64,000 nt of DNA from assembly GCA_022709755.1 (NCBI GenBank), contig JAKLIF010000002.1:186001-250000 (forward strand), in the 5' to 3' direction. The notes under the pieces are model-generated. The model saw only the letters and a program-made list of their open reading frames with translations, did no database searches and was not told the origin of the DNA. The DNA comes from Elusimicrobiota bacterium (GTDB lineage: Bacteria; Elusimicrobiota; Elusimicrobia; FEN-1173; JAKLIF01). Positions 1-8,335 of this stretch are shown one piece after another; within the stretch, counting starts at the first letter, position 1; the number at the start of each line of letters is the position of its first letter. Both the position numbers and the translations under genes were made by a program.

Positions 1-1
1 C

Positions 2-784
2 TCGTACCTATCCGCGAAACGAAACGGTCTATGCGAAGACTGCCAGCGGCGATTGGACAAAAATCCATTGCGGGCTTTGGACTGTAAAACGGATTCACCC
101 CAACTCTCCGACGCACCCCGGATGGCCGACTCCCTGTGCGAACCGTGCCGTCGGCACGACCAACAGTTGGAAGCGATCTTGACGTCGGCCCGATTCCCTT
201 ATAGGAAAAACCCCAAGCTGGTGCGCGGACTCGACTATTATAATCGCACGGTTTTTGAAGTGACCTCCTCCGCCCTCGGCGCCCAAGACGCGCTGGCGGC
301 GGGAGGACGATACGATTCGCTCGTCAAGATGCTGGGCGGACCCGACATTCCCGCCATCGGTTTCGCGCTGGGGATGGACCGGGTGGCCAAGGCCCTGTGC
401 GAAACGCCCCGCCCGAGCGCGTCCAAAAAGATCTGCGTGGTGTTGGCCGGACAGGGGACCGGGGAGGCGGGTTTCGCCCTGGTGCGCGCGATCCGTCAAC
501 AGGCCCGCACCAACGACACGGGGTGGTCTTGCGAATTTGCCCCATCAGATAAAAGTCTGAAAGCCCAGTTCCGGTTCGCCGACAACTGGGGAGCCGACCA
601 CGTGATCGTGATCGGGGAAACGGAATTGGCCCGTCAAAAATGTTTACTTAAGGACTTGAAGGAAAGCCGCCAGGAGGAGATCGACCTCCCCGGGTCCGAT
701 CCCGCGGACCACGCCCGTTTTTTCACCGTTTTAAGATCCAAGATCGACCCATCTCCCTCGACACAGGAAGGACACATTTCATGA
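2..784 (+). CDS. hisS: Histidyl-tRNA synthetase, C-terminal part (5' end outside window)
   Basis: Charges tRNA-His with histidine in the cytoplasm. The frame is already open at the window edge, so only about 260 C-terminal residues are present. Visible class II features, in order: an LCEDC...NPLRALDCK segment typical of HisRS, the histidine-binding segment VRGLDYYNRTVFEV, and motif 3 with AAGGRYDSL followed by GFALGMDR. An anticodon-binding domain then begins near KKICVVLAGQG. The stop overlaps the aspS start (ATGA, 781-784), so the two synthetases are probably cotranscribed and translationally coupled. A TTG at 53 could be mistaken for a start, but the reading frame and homology continue upstream of it. 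Identity is secure; the N-terminus cannot be judged. Confidence 0.95.
   Translation, partial: SYLSAKRNGLCEDCQRRLDKNPLRALDCKTDSPQLSDAPRMADSLCEPCRRHDQQLEAILTSARFPYRKNPKLVRGLDYYNRTVFEVTSSALGAQDALAAGGRYDSLVKMLGGPDIPAIGFALGMDRVAKALCETPRPSASKKICVVLAGQGTGEAGFALVRAIRQQARTNDTGWSCEFAPSDKSLKAQFRFADNWGADHVIVIGETELARQKCLLKDLKESRQEEIDLPGSDPADHARFFTVLRSKIDPSPSTQEGHIS
765..771 (+). promoter_or_regulatory. Shine-Dalgarno site of aspS
   Basis: AGGAAGG lies inside the end of hisS, 9 bases before the aspS ATG at 781. It supports that start over later ATGs such as the one at 793. Confidence 0.7.
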
Positions 785-2592
785 ATCGCTCAATGTACTG
801 CGGCGCCGTCCGCAAGGAACAGATCGGAAAAAAACTGACTCTCTGCGGTTGGATCCACAGCCGCCGCGACCATGGAGGCGTGCTGTTCATCGACCTGCGC
901 GACCGGGAAGGGCTCGTCCAGATCGTCTTCCATCCGGAGAAGACCGACGCTTTCAAATCGGGAGAATCCCTGCGGCCGGAATTCGTGGTGCAGGTCACCG
1001 GAGAAGTCAAACCCCGTCCCGAAGGGACCGTGAACCCGAACATCGCCACCGGCGAGGTGGAGGTCTGGGTGGACGCCGTGGAGATCCTGAACACGTCCCT
1101 GACGCCACCGTTCGAAGTGTCCGAATTCACGAACACCAGCGAAGACGTGCGGCTCCGTTACCGATACCTGGACCTAAGGAGACCGCCCCTCCAGCGGAAC
1201 CTGATCCTCCGGCATCTCATCACGCAGACGTCGCGAACCTATCTGGCCCAGCGCGGGTTCCTGGAATTGGAGACCCCGTTCCTGACGAAATCCACTCCGG
1301 AAGGGGCGCGGGACTTCCTGGTCCCGTCGCGGCTGAGTCTCGGCGACTTCTACGCCTTGCCGCAGTCCCCGCAACTTTTCAAGCAGCTCTTCATGGTGGC
1401 CGGGTTCGACCGCTACTATCAGATCGCGCGTTGTTTCCGCGACGAAGACCTGCGCGCCGACCGCCAGCCGGAATTCACCCAGATCGACATCGAGATGTCG
1501 TTCCTCGACGAGGAAGACATCATCGGCCTGATCGAGGGGCTGGTCAAGACCGTCTTCAAGGAGGCGATGGGCAAAGACATCCCGACCCCTTTCCCCCGCC
1601 TGTCCTACGACGAAGCCCAGCGCCGGTTCGGTTCCGACAAACCGGACCTGCGCTACGCCATGGAGATATCCGACGTCTCCGCCGTCTTCTCCAAGACCGG
1701 GTTCAAGGTGTTCGCCGGCGCGTTGGCCGCTGGAGGCGTCGTGCGCGCGCTCTGCCTGAAGGGCGGGGCCTCCATGTCCCGCATGGACATCGACAAGCTC
1801 ACGGAATGGGTGAAAGGATACGGGGCCAAGGGATTGGCCTGGATCAAGATCACCGACAAAGGGCCCGAATCCTCCATCACCAAATTCTTCACGCCCGAGG
1901 AACTCGGCGGCCTCCAGAAAGCCGTGGGAGCCGAAACGGGCGACATCATCTTCTTCGGGGCGGACCAGCCCGCGACGGTCGCGTCCTATCTGGGCGCCCT
2001 GCGCGTGGAACTGGCCAAACGCGCCGGATTCACGAAGACGAAGGACGTCTTTAAATTCTGCTGGGTGGTGGATTTTCCTCTCTTCGAGTTCAGCGCCGAC
2101 GAGAACCGTTGGGGCAGCGTCCACCATCCGTTCACCCGGCCGGACGCGGCGGGCGAGACGGCCCTGCTCGAGATGTCCAAGAAGAACGATTTTTCGGCGC
2201 CGGAGATCTCCAAGATGAAATCCCGCGCCTACGACCTGGTGCTCAACGGCACGGAACTGGGCGGCGGAAGCCTGAGGATCCATCGCCGGGATCTGCAGCG
2301 GGCGGTGTTCCAACTCCTGGGGATCAACGACGAACTGGCTCAGATGAAGTTCGGTTTCCTGCTGGAAGCCCTCGAATACGGGGCGCCGCCGCACGGCGGC
2401 ATCGCGCTCGGACTGGACCGGTTCGTGGCCCTGTTGGCCGGCGAAGAATCCATCCGGGACGTGATGGCTTACCCGAAGACGCAGAAGGGCGTCTGTCCCC
2501 TCTCCGGCGCGCCGTCGGCCGTGGAACCGAAACAACTTTTGGAACTGGGGCTCAAACTCAACCTGCCCCAACCCGACGGGAAGAAAGCCTGA
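781..2592 (+). CDS. aspS: Aspartyl-tRNA synthetase, probably non-discriminating (Asp/Asn)
   Basis: Class II synthetase attaching aspartate to tRNA-Asp. At 603 residues it is the normal bacterial length. Order: N-terminal OB-fold anticodon domain (about 1-105), catalytic core with motif 2 (RCFRDEDLRADRQPEFTQID), the bacterial GAD insertion (about 290-410), and motif 3 (GIALGLDRFVALL) near the C-terminus. His31 (in RRDHGG) and Gly82 (in RPEGT) are visible. In Pseudomonas AspRS these two residues go with a non-discriminating enzyme that also aspartylates tRNA-Asn, which then needs GatCAB. That specificity is inferred here; the synthetase identity is certain. It overlaps hisS by 4 bases. Confidence 0.97.
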   Translation: MNRSMYCGAVRKEQIGKKLTLCGWIHSRRDHGGVLFIDLRDREGLVQIVFHPEKTDAFKSGESLRPEFVVQVTGEVKPRPEGTVNPNIATGEVEVWVDAVEILNTSLTPPFEVSEFTNTSEDVRLRYRYLDLRRPPLQRNLILRHLITQTSRTYLAQRGFLELETPFLTKSTPEGARDFLVPSRLSLGDFYALPQSPQLFKQLFMVAGFDRYYQIARCFRDEDLRADRQPEFTQIDIEMSFLDEEDIIGLIEGLVKTVFKEAMGKDIPTPFPRLSYDEAQRRFGSDKPDLRYAMEISDVSAVFSKTGFKVFAGALAAGGVVRALCLKGGASMSRMDIDKLTEWVKGYGAKGLAWIKITDKGPESSITKFFTPEELGGLQKAVGAETGDIIFFGADQPATVASYLGALRVELAKRAGFTKTKDVFKFCWVVDFPLFEFSADENRWGSVHHPFTRPDAAGETALLEMSKKNDFSAPEISKMKSRAYDLVLNGTELGGGSLRIHRRDLQRAVFQLLGINDELAQMKFGFLLEALEYGAPPHGGIALGLDRFVALLAGEESIRDVMAYPKTQKGVCPLSGAPSAVEPKQLLELGLKLNLPQPDGKKA

Positions 2593-2692
2593 TTTTTTCG
2601 GTCGACGACGGTCTGCCGGCACGCTGACAGCGCCGGCGGGGCCTGTTCGATTCTTCATCGAAAAAGAGCTAGAATAGAACCCTTCACCTCTT
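2593..2692. other. Intergenic spacer with a hairpin and a possible weak promoter
   Basis: A GC-rich inverted repeat (GCCGGC at 2616-2621 and 2633-2638) follows aspS but has no T-run after it, so it is not a convincing intrinsic terminator. A TAGAAT box at 2670-2675 could be a -10 element, but no good -35 sits at the right distance. No clear Shine-Dalgarno precedes the next gene. Confidence 0.35.
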
Positions 2693-3175
2693 ATGAGATC
2701 CGACTGTTCCGGTCATAGATCCCACTCCACAGGATGCCTCCGGTGGGTCGCCCTGGTGCTGATGGCGGCCTCTTCCGTCCAGGCGGGGGGGAGAAAACCC
2801 CTCCCGGTCCCGCCGGCCGTCGCGGTCTCCACACCGACCGTGGTCCAGGAAGTGCCGGTGGTCCAAGCGCCCCCGAAATCGACCGTCCGCCAACCGCGCG
2901 GCCTGTCGTCCAAGATGTCGGCCCTTCCCGGCACCGACGAGAACCTGCGGGTCTACAAAGTCTGGATCTGGCAGGAATCGGGCGATTGCCTCTGGAAGAT
3001 CGCCAAGGAGAATTACGGGAACCCCCATCTCTGGCCGAAGATCTATGAGGCCAACCGGTCCACCATCAAGGACCCGGGCGTCATCTATCCCAAACAGCGG
3101 ATCCTCATCCCTCCCCTGGAAGAGTCGGAGGGCGACGCTCCCACGAAGACGGATCTCGACAGACTGCCATGGTGA
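2693..3175 (+). CDS. Secreted or membrane-anchored LysM-like envelope protein
   Basis: 160 residues. The N-terminus has basic residues and a hydrophobic stretch (RWVALVLMAASSVQA) that reads as a signal peptide. A Pro/Val-rich linker follows to about residue 75. The C-terminal half carries a LysM-type carbohydrate-binding motif: a GDCLWKIAKENYGNP start, LWPKIYEANR in the middle and PGVIYPKQRILIP at the end, the order seen in LysM proteins of the LysM/BON type. The likely role is peptidoglycan binding in the periplasm. Its stop overlaps the phoH start by 7 bases, so it is cotranscribed with phoH. The start has no Shine-Dalgarno; the chosen ATG gives a sensible signal peptide. The exact partner is unknown. 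Confidence 0.75.
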   Translation: MRSDCSGHRSHSTGCLRWVALVLMAASSVQAGGRKPLPVPPAVAVSTPTVVQEVPVVQAPPKSTVRQPRGLSSKMSALPGTDENLRVYKVWIWQESGDCLWKIAKENYGNPHLWPKIYEANRSTIKDPGVIYPKQRILIPPLEESEGDAPTKTDLDRLPW

Positions 3176-4152
3176 CCAAACGTCTGGCCATTCAAGACCA
3201 GGAAGAAGCGTGCCTCCTGCTGGGACAACACGACCGGAACCTGAAAGACCTGGAGCGCCGGTTCGCGGTCCAGATCTTCGTTCGCCCGAACTCTTTGGAC
3301 AACGGCGGCGGAATGGTGCTGGCCGTCCGGGGAAAGGCCCGTGCCGCCGAGCAGGCCATATCGATCCTCACGGAAATGAAACAGCAGGCTCTCCGGCAAA
3401 AGGGCGCCGCCCGGCACGACGGGCGTTCCTCCCTCTCCCTGTCCGGACGGACGGATGACGCCTCCCCTTCTCCGGCCACCGCCGACACGATCCTCACGAC
3501 CGTGACCGGAAGGCACATCCGTCCCCAGACAAAGCAACAGTCGGCCTACGTGCAGCTCATCTCCAAGAACGACCTTGTCGTCGCCATCGGGCCGGCCGGC
3601 ACCGGAAAGACCTATCTGGCCGTGGCGAGCGCCCTGGCGGCGCTCCAGCGGGGGAAAGTCATGCGGATCATCCTCACCCGCCCCGTCGTCGAAGCCGGCG
3701 AGAAGCTCGGTTTCCTCCCCGGCGACTTCTACGAGAAGGTCCATCCATATCTCAAACCGCTTTATGACGCCTTCTACATCATGACCGGGCCGGACCGTTT
3801 CCGCCAACTCCGCGACGAGGGCACCATCGAGATCGTTCCCCTGGCCTATATGCGCGGCCGCACGTTGGACGACGCCTTCATCATCCTGGACGAGGGGCAG
3901 AACACCACCCCCGAACAGATGAAGATGTTCCTGACCCGGATGGGGAGCGGATCCCAATCCGTCATCACCGGAGACGTCACCCAGATCGACCTGGAGAACA
4001 AGCAACACTCCGGGCTCATCCATGCCACGCAGATCCTCAAGGGTGTTCCGGGCATCGAGATGATCCAGTTTTCCGAGCAGGATGTGATCCGGCACGGCCT
4101 GGTCAAACGGGTCATCAAAGCTTACGAGGAATGGGACAAACAGAAAAAGTGA
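3169..4152 (+). CDS. phoH: PhoH family ATPase
   Basis: 327-residue cytoplasmic P-loop protein of the PhoH/PhoL type, a family linked to RNA metabolism and often next to ybeY. The N-terminal 110 residues resemble the KH-like segment of this family (RRFAVQIFVRPNSLDNGGG...). The ATPase domain has Walker A GPAGTGKT at about 141-148 and Walker B IILDEGQ at about 238-244, followed by TGDVTQIDL. Length is normal. It overlaps the LysM gene by 7 bases and lies two genes before ybeY, the common bacterial arrangement phoH / 7TM-HD / ybeY. The family assignment is firm; the biochemical substrate is not established from sequence. Confidence 0.93.
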   Translation: MVTKRLAIQDQEEACLLLGQHDRNLKDLERRFAVQIFVRPNSLDNGGGMVLAVRGKARAAEQAISILTEMKQQALRQKGAARHDGRSSLSLSGRTDDASPSPATADTILTTVTGRHIRPQTKQQSAYVQLISKNDLVVAIGPAGTGKTYLAVASALAALQRGKVMRIILTRPVVEAGEKLGFLPGDFYEKVHPYLKPLYDAFYIMTGPDRFRQLRDEGTIEIVPLAYMRGRTLDDAFIILDEGQNTTPEQMKMFLTRMGSGSQSVITGDVTQIDLENKQHSGLIHATQILKGVPGIEMIQFSEQDVIRHGLVKRVIKAYEEWDKQKK

Positions 4153-4209
4153 GGCCGGAGAAGGGTGAAATAGTAGAATAGTCAGGCGGTTAAAAAGGAA
4201 AATCCAAAC
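4153..4209. promoter_or_regulatory. Short spacer with Shine-Dalgarno and a possible -10 box
   Basis: TAGAAT at 4174-4179 resembles a -10 element but lacks a matching -35. AAGGAA at 4195-4200 sits about 9 bases before the ATG at 4210 and supports that start. Confidence 0.35.
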
Positions 4210-5727
4210 ATGCCGTTAAGAAAGATCATCAGACAAAAATTGCGGACCTTCCTCCTGTGGGCCCTCCGGTGGACGGAGACGGCCCAAGAAGACACCATCC
4301 GCACCAGCCAGCTTCCCCTGCTCAAAAGGGAGATCCACATCCCCACGGGCCTGGTGGCGCTCCTGGTCTGGGTGACCTTGTTCGGGGTCCTCTTCCTAGA
4401 CCTGGGACCCGGCTGGGTCAACACGCTGGCCCTCTTCCTTTTCACGGCCATCCTGATGAGCCTCTTCCTGTTCTACATCAAGCACGACCAGCCGGCCCTC
4501 CTGAACGATGACGACGGGATCCTGCTGTTGGGGATCCTGGCGGTGGGCAGCGTGCTCTTCATGCAGGGATGGAACGAGATCTCGCGGACTTACGTTTGGA
4601 TCTCGCCGTACGGAGTCCCGCTGGCGGCCACGTCCATCCTGGCGGCGCTCCTGCTCCATCCGAGACTGGCCATCATCCTCGGCATCGTGTTGGCGCTGAT
4701 CATGGGGGTCACGAACGACTTTTCCATCGAATACGTGCTGGTTGGTTTTCTAGGCAGCGTGACCGGTGTGGCCCGATCCCTCACGGTCCGGACCCGTCGG
4801 GACCTCTCCCGGGCGGGCCTGTGGGTGGCCCTGATGCAATCGCTCATGGTCTGCATCCTGGCTCTCTTCCAGAAATGGCTTCCGGAGGAATTCATCACGG
4901 CCGTCCTCTGGTCCTTCGGAGGCGGTATCCTGTCCTCCTTGATCGTTCTGGGTCTCCTGCCGTATCTGGAGAACTTCTTTTCTCGGCTGACCAACATCCG
5001 TCTCCTGGAACTGGTGGACATCAACCATCCGCTCCTGCGCCGGATGAGTTTGGAAGTGCCCGGGACCTATCACCATTCCCTGGTGGTGGCGTCGTTGGCC
5101 GAATCCGCGGCGGAATCCATCGGGGCCAACGGGCTCCTCTGCCGAGCGGGCGCCTATTTCCACGACATCGGAAAGATGATCAAACCGGAATACTTCGTGG
5201 AGAACCAGGGATCCCTGGCCAACCCGCACGACCCCCTGTCTCCGTCCATGTCACGTCTGGTGATCCAGGCCCACGTGAAGGAAGGGCTGGCCCTGGCCCA
5301 GCAGTACGGACTCGACAAGTCCATCCAGGGATTCATCCAGAGCCATCACGGCACCTCCCGCATCGAATATTTCTACCAACGCGCCCTGGAACAGGAGGGG
5401 GAATCCGCCGTCAAGGAACAAGAATACCGGTATCCCGGACCGAAACCCTATACCAAGGAAAGCGCCATCCTGATGCTGGCCGACGCCGTCGAGGCCAGCA
5501 GCCGCACGCAGGAAGACCCCAACCACCAGCGCCTCCGGGACCTGGTGTATAAGATCGTGAACTCCAAGATCACCGACGACCAGTTTTCCGAGAGTCCGCT
5601 CACTCTCGCCGAACTCCACGACATCGCCAAGAGTTTCATCAACACGCTGACCGGCATCTATCATTCGCGCATCCGGTATCCCGATTCCGTCGAGGAGCAG
5701 GAACTTCCTCCCGGGCCGGACGCCTGA
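4210..5727 (+). CDS. 7TM-HD membrane phosphohydrolase (PgpH/YqfF-like), short form
   Basis: 505 residues. About seven to eight hydrophobic segments fill residues 45-255, followed by a cytoplasmic HD-type metal-dependent phosphohydrolase domain. His288-His289 (in TYHHSLV) and the HD pair His318-Asp319 (in YFHDIGKM) are visible, as are QSHHGT and LMLADAVEASSR further on. The family includes PgpH, which hydrolyses c-di-AMP. PgpH proteins are usually around 700 residues with a large extracytoplasmic 7TMR-HDED domain after the first helix; this protein lacks that domain, so it probably does not sense an external ligand in the same way. It lies between phoH and ybeY as in many bacteria. Activity on c-di-AMP is inference. 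Confidence 0.85.
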   Translation: MPLRKIIRQKLRTFLLWALRWTETAQEDTIRTSQLPLLKREIHIPTGLVALLVWVTLFGVLFLDLGPGWVNTLALFLFTAILMSLFLFYIKHDQPALLNDDDGILLLGILAVGSVLFMQGWNEISRTYVWISPYGVPLAATSILAALLLHPRLAIILGIVLALIMGVTNDFSIEYVLVGFLGSVTGVARSLTVRTRRDLSRAGLWVALMQSLMVCILALFQKWLPEEFITAVLWSFGGGILSSLIVLGLLPYLENFFSRLTNIRLLELVDINHPLLRRMSLEVPGTYHHSLVVASLAESAAESIGANGLLCRAGAYFHDIGKMIKPEYFVENQGSLANPHDPLSPSMSRLVIQAHVKEGLALAQQYGLDKSIQGFIQSHHGTSRIEYFYQRALEQEGESAVKEQEYRYPGPKPYTKESAILMLADAVEASSRTQEDPNHQRLRDLVYKIVNSKITDDQFSESPLTLAELHDIAKSFINTLTGIYHSRIRYPDSVEEQELPPGPDA

Positions 5728-5728
5728 C

Positions 5729-6166
5729 GTGCCCATCCGTTTTTCCGGGGACGGCGCGCCGTCCCCCGCCCGATCCCTCCTCCGCCCGATCCCCCGCGCC
5801 ATCCGGACCGTGCTCTCGTCGCACCATCGCCGGGACGGCCTCATCCACCTCATCTGGGTCACGAAAGACCGGATCCGTAAAATGAACCGGCGGTTCCGCC
5901 GGGTCCGCCGCATCACCGACGTCATGGCCTTCCGGTATGAGGCCGGCGCCGGCGACAAAAAACGGGTGGACGGCGACCTCTTCATCTGTCCGGCGCGCGC
6001 CGCCGAGAACGCGAAACGGTTCCGGGTACCCTATCCCGAAGAACTCGTGCGGCTGAGCGTGCACGGAACGCTCCACCTGCTGGGCTACACGGATTACGTC
6101 CCGGCCCAACGGGCCCGGATGTGGCGACGGCAAGAACGAACCGTGCGGAAGATCCTCAAACCATGA
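5729..6166 (+). CDS. ybeY: Endoribonuclease YbeY
   Basis: 145-residue metal-dependent RNase involved in 16S rRNA 3' maturation and ribosome quality control. The signature is HGTLHLLGYTD, with His112 and His116 as metal ligands. The third ligand, His in most YbeY proteins, is Asp122 here. An Asp at this site also occurs in other lineages such as Bacteroidetes, so the enzyme is probably active. The start is a GTG one base after the 7TM-HD stop. No later ATG leaves a complete N-terminus, so the GTG is preferred. The 3' end overlaps the next gene by 4 bases (ATGA at 6163). Confidence 0.88.
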   Translation: MPIRFSGDGAPSPARSLLRPIPRAIRTVLSSHHRRDGLIHLIWVTKDRIRKMNRRFRRVRRITDVMAFRYEAGAGDKKRVDGDLFICPARAAENAKRFRVPYPEELVRLSVHGTLHLLGYTDYVPAQRARMWRRQERTVRKILKP

Positions 6167-7197
6167 TCCTGGCCCTCCAACTACTGATCTTTCTATTCCT
6201 CCTGGCTTGCTCGGCGTTCTTTTCCGGATCGGAAGCCGCTCTCACCTCCCTACCCAGTCTCAAAGCCAAGAAGATATTCACCCTGCATCCGGCGCTCTCG
6301 TCTCACATCTCCACGTGGTTCCACCGGCCCCACTACCTGCTGACCACGATCCTCCTCGGAAACAACATCGTCAACATGTCACTCTCCAGCCTCATGGTGA
6401 CGATGGCTCTGCCGCTGGCGATCTACGTCCGGCACGAATGGCTGGAACTCATCGTCTGGATCGCCACCACATTCATCCTGCTCGTCTTCGGTGATATCAT
6501 CCCCAAGATCGTCGCCCAGACTCATCCCGACCTGGTCTCTCGGCGGACCCTTCCCCTCCTCGGATTCTGCAGCGTTCTATTCTTCCCCGTGTTCAGGCCG
6601 ATCCTCTGGTTCATCGAAACGTTCTTCCCGTCGTTGCGGGTGCCGCCGGTGAGCAAACGCCTCTCCCTCACGTTCGAAGAGGTGCAATCCCTCATCCACG
6701 AATCGGAAACCAAGGGGCACATTTCGAACGAATCCGGCGAGATGATGCGCCGCGTGCTGGAGGCCCGTCAGCGCACCGTGGCCGACATCCTTCAACCGCT
6801 TCAGAGAGTGGACTCGGTCCCGCTGGACCTGATCCATCCGAAGATCCACCGGGACGAACTATTCGTGGACCTGCTGGTGGAGACGGGGCGCACCCGGGTG
6901 CCCGTCTTCGAAGAGCAGAAGTTCGTCGGATACATCCACGTATTGGACCTATTGAGACGATGGAGTTCCGGGAAGACCCCGCTGAAAGAACTGGTGAGAA
7001 AACCTCTTTCCGTCGACCCGCAGACGAGCCTTTACGACCTCCTCACCCTGTTCCGCAACAGCGGGGAACAACTGGCCTTCGTGGAATCGGCGGACGGGAA
7101 ACTGGACGGCGTGGTGTCCCTGGAAGACGTGCTGGAGGAGATCGTCGGCGAGATCCTGGACGAATACGACCTGGAAGAGAAGAAGGGGATCTCATGA
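6163..7197 (+). CDS. CNNM-type membrane protein with CBS pair (HlyC/CorC family), copy 1
   Basis: 344 residues. The N-terminal DUF21/CNNM transmembrane domain begins LLIFLFLLACSAFFSGSEAAL and includes GDIIPKIVAQTHPD. A cytoplasmic CBS pair follows (FVDLLVETGRTRVPVFEEQKF, then DGVVSLEDVLEEIVGEI). The family is associated with Mg2+ or Co2+ transport. The C-terminal CorC_HlyC domain is absent. The start at 6163 overlaps the ybeY stop; a longer reading from 6121 only adds residues encoded inside ybeY. A second paralogue follows with a 4-base overlap, so the two may form a heteromeric unit. Transport substrate is inferred from the family only. Confidence 0.85.
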   Translation: MILALQLLIFLFLLACSAFFSGSEAALTSLPSLKAKKIFTLHPALSSHISTWFHRPHYLLTTILLGNNIVNMSLSSLMVTMALPLAIYVRHEWLELIVWIATTFILLVFGDIIPKIVAQTHPDLVSRRTLPLLGFCSVLFFPVFRPILWFIETFFPSLRVPPVSKRLSLTFEEVQSLIHESETKGHISNESGEMMRRVLEARQRTVADILQPLQRVDSVPLDLIHPKIHRDELFVDLLVETGRTRVPVFEEQKFVGYIHVLDLLRRWSSGKTPLKELVRKPLSVDPQTSLYDLLTLFRNSGEQLAFVESADGKLDGVVSLEDVLEEIVGEILDEYDLEEKKGIS

Positions 7198-8252
7198 TAT
7201 TCCTCGTGATCAAACTAATATTGTTCGCGGGTCTGCTCCTGTGCTGCGGAGCGTTTTCAGTCGGAGAGACGGCATTCATGAGCCTCTCCCGGGTCCAGCT
7301 GATCCGCCTGCGCAAGACATTCCCCGGGCGGTTTGTCTTTTGGGAGAACGACCCTGCGCGGGTCGTCGCCGCCATCTTACTGGGAACCAACTTAGCGAAC
7401 GTGGGGCTCGCCACACTGGCGACTTCCATGGCTTACGACTGTCATAAACTGTTCAGTCTTCCGTTCCGCCTCGGCGGATGGCTCTTTCCGCTGATCGCCA
7501 CGATCCTCCTGATCGCCTTTGGAGAAATCCTCCCGAAGGTCTGGGCCCGACTCCGGCCCGACGTGATGGCCGTGCGCGTGCTGCCGTTCATCTCCCTGTC
7601 CAGTTACCTGTTCGGCCCCGTCATACACGGGCTCGTGCGCGGCACCCAAGGGGCGATGGGGCGAATCTCGGCCTCGCTCAAGCCGGAACCTGCGACCGTC
7701 CAGAAAGGAGCGGTCCACCATCTCCCGGCATTGAGGGCTCTCCTGGCCAACACCTCGCTCGAACCCATGCTCTCCTCCCTTCTCAATAACGTGCTGGAAT
7801 TAGGCCATCTCCCGGTCTCCCGGATCATGGTGCCGAGAGAAGAGATCTTCGCCGCCGACATCGGTCTTTCCAAAGACCTGTTCATCCAGCGGATCCTCTC
7901 ATCCACCTATTCCCGGATCCCGGTCTACAAAGGGAGCCTCGACTCCATCGTGGGCATCGTTTACGCCAAAGACCTTCTGACCTCCTGGCGGAGCGGGGAC
8001 ATCATCGTCCTCCAGGACCTCCTCCGGCCGGCCCTTAAAGTCTCTCCGGAGACCCCGGTGGCGGACCTCCTCCGTGAATTCCGGCGTGGCCACCACCACA
8101 TCGCCATCGTGATGGGGCCCCAGGGCCGGGTCCAGGGGTTGGCCACCATCCAGGAGATCCTCGAATCCATCGTGGGGGACATCTCGGACGAACCCGAATC
8201 ATGTCCTCTCCACCTACCGGTCAACCCCATCTCGCGGATGACCCAGCCATGA
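7194..8252 (+). CDS. CNNM-type membrane protein with CBS pair (HlyC/CorC family), copy 2
   Basis: 352 residues, with the same architecture as the preceding gene and clearly diverged from it. The first helix has CGAFSVGETAFMSL. Further hydrophobic segments lead to AFGEILPKVWARLRPD. The CBS domains include SRIPVYKGSLDSIVGIVYAK and HHIAIVMGPQGRVQGLATIQ. It lacks a CorC_HlyC tail. The start at 7194 overlaps the previous stop (ATGA). A start at 6960 would only add out-of-frame sequence from copy 1. It closes the ybeY-CNNM-CNNM run; the next gene has its own putative promoter. Confidence 0.85.
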   Translation: MIFLVIKLILFAGLLLCCGAFSVGETAFMSLSRVQLIRLRKTFPGRFVFWENDPARVVAAILLGTNLANVGLATLATSMAYDCHKLFSLPFRLGGWLFPLIATILLIAFGEILPKVWARLRPDVMAVRVLPFISLSSYLFGPVIHGLVRGTQGAMGRISASLKPEPATVQKGAVHHLPALRALLANTSLEPMLSSLLNNVLELGHLPVSRIMVPREEIFAADIGLSKDLFIQRILSSTYSRIPVYKGSLDSIVGIVYAKDLLTSWRSGDIIVLQDLLRPALKVSPETPVADLLREFRRGHHHIAIVMGPQGRVQGLATIQEILESIVGDISDEPESCPLHLPVNPISRMTQP

Positions 8253-8295
8253 TTGTCCCAAACCCATATTTTTATTTTCTCGAACAAACCATAGG

Positions 8296-8304
8296 TGATA
8301 TAAT
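8296..8304 (+). promoter_or_regulatory. Extended -10 promoter candidate for recO-glyQ-glyS
   Basis: TGATATAAT is a perfect TATAAT with the TG of an extended -10, in an 83-base AT-rich gap after the CNNM genes. No clear -35 is present, which extended -10 promoters can tolerate. The expected start near 8311 leaves a leader of about 25 bases before recO. Confidence 0.5.
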
Positions 8305-8335
8305 GACTGCCTGTCGCCCGACAAAGAACTGACAC

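Noticed and set aside
849-2054. A 401-codon plus-strand frame inside aspS
   Set aside because: It is Arg/Pro-rich and out of frame with a fully conserved AspRS.
2616-2638. Intrinsic terminator after aspS
   Set aside because: The hairpin is good but no T-run follows; the T6 run near 2593-2598 lies before it.
6121-6162. Longer start for the first CNNM gene
   Set aside because: The added residues are encoded within ybeY in another frame, and the ATGA overlap at 6163 gives a standard membrane N-terminus.
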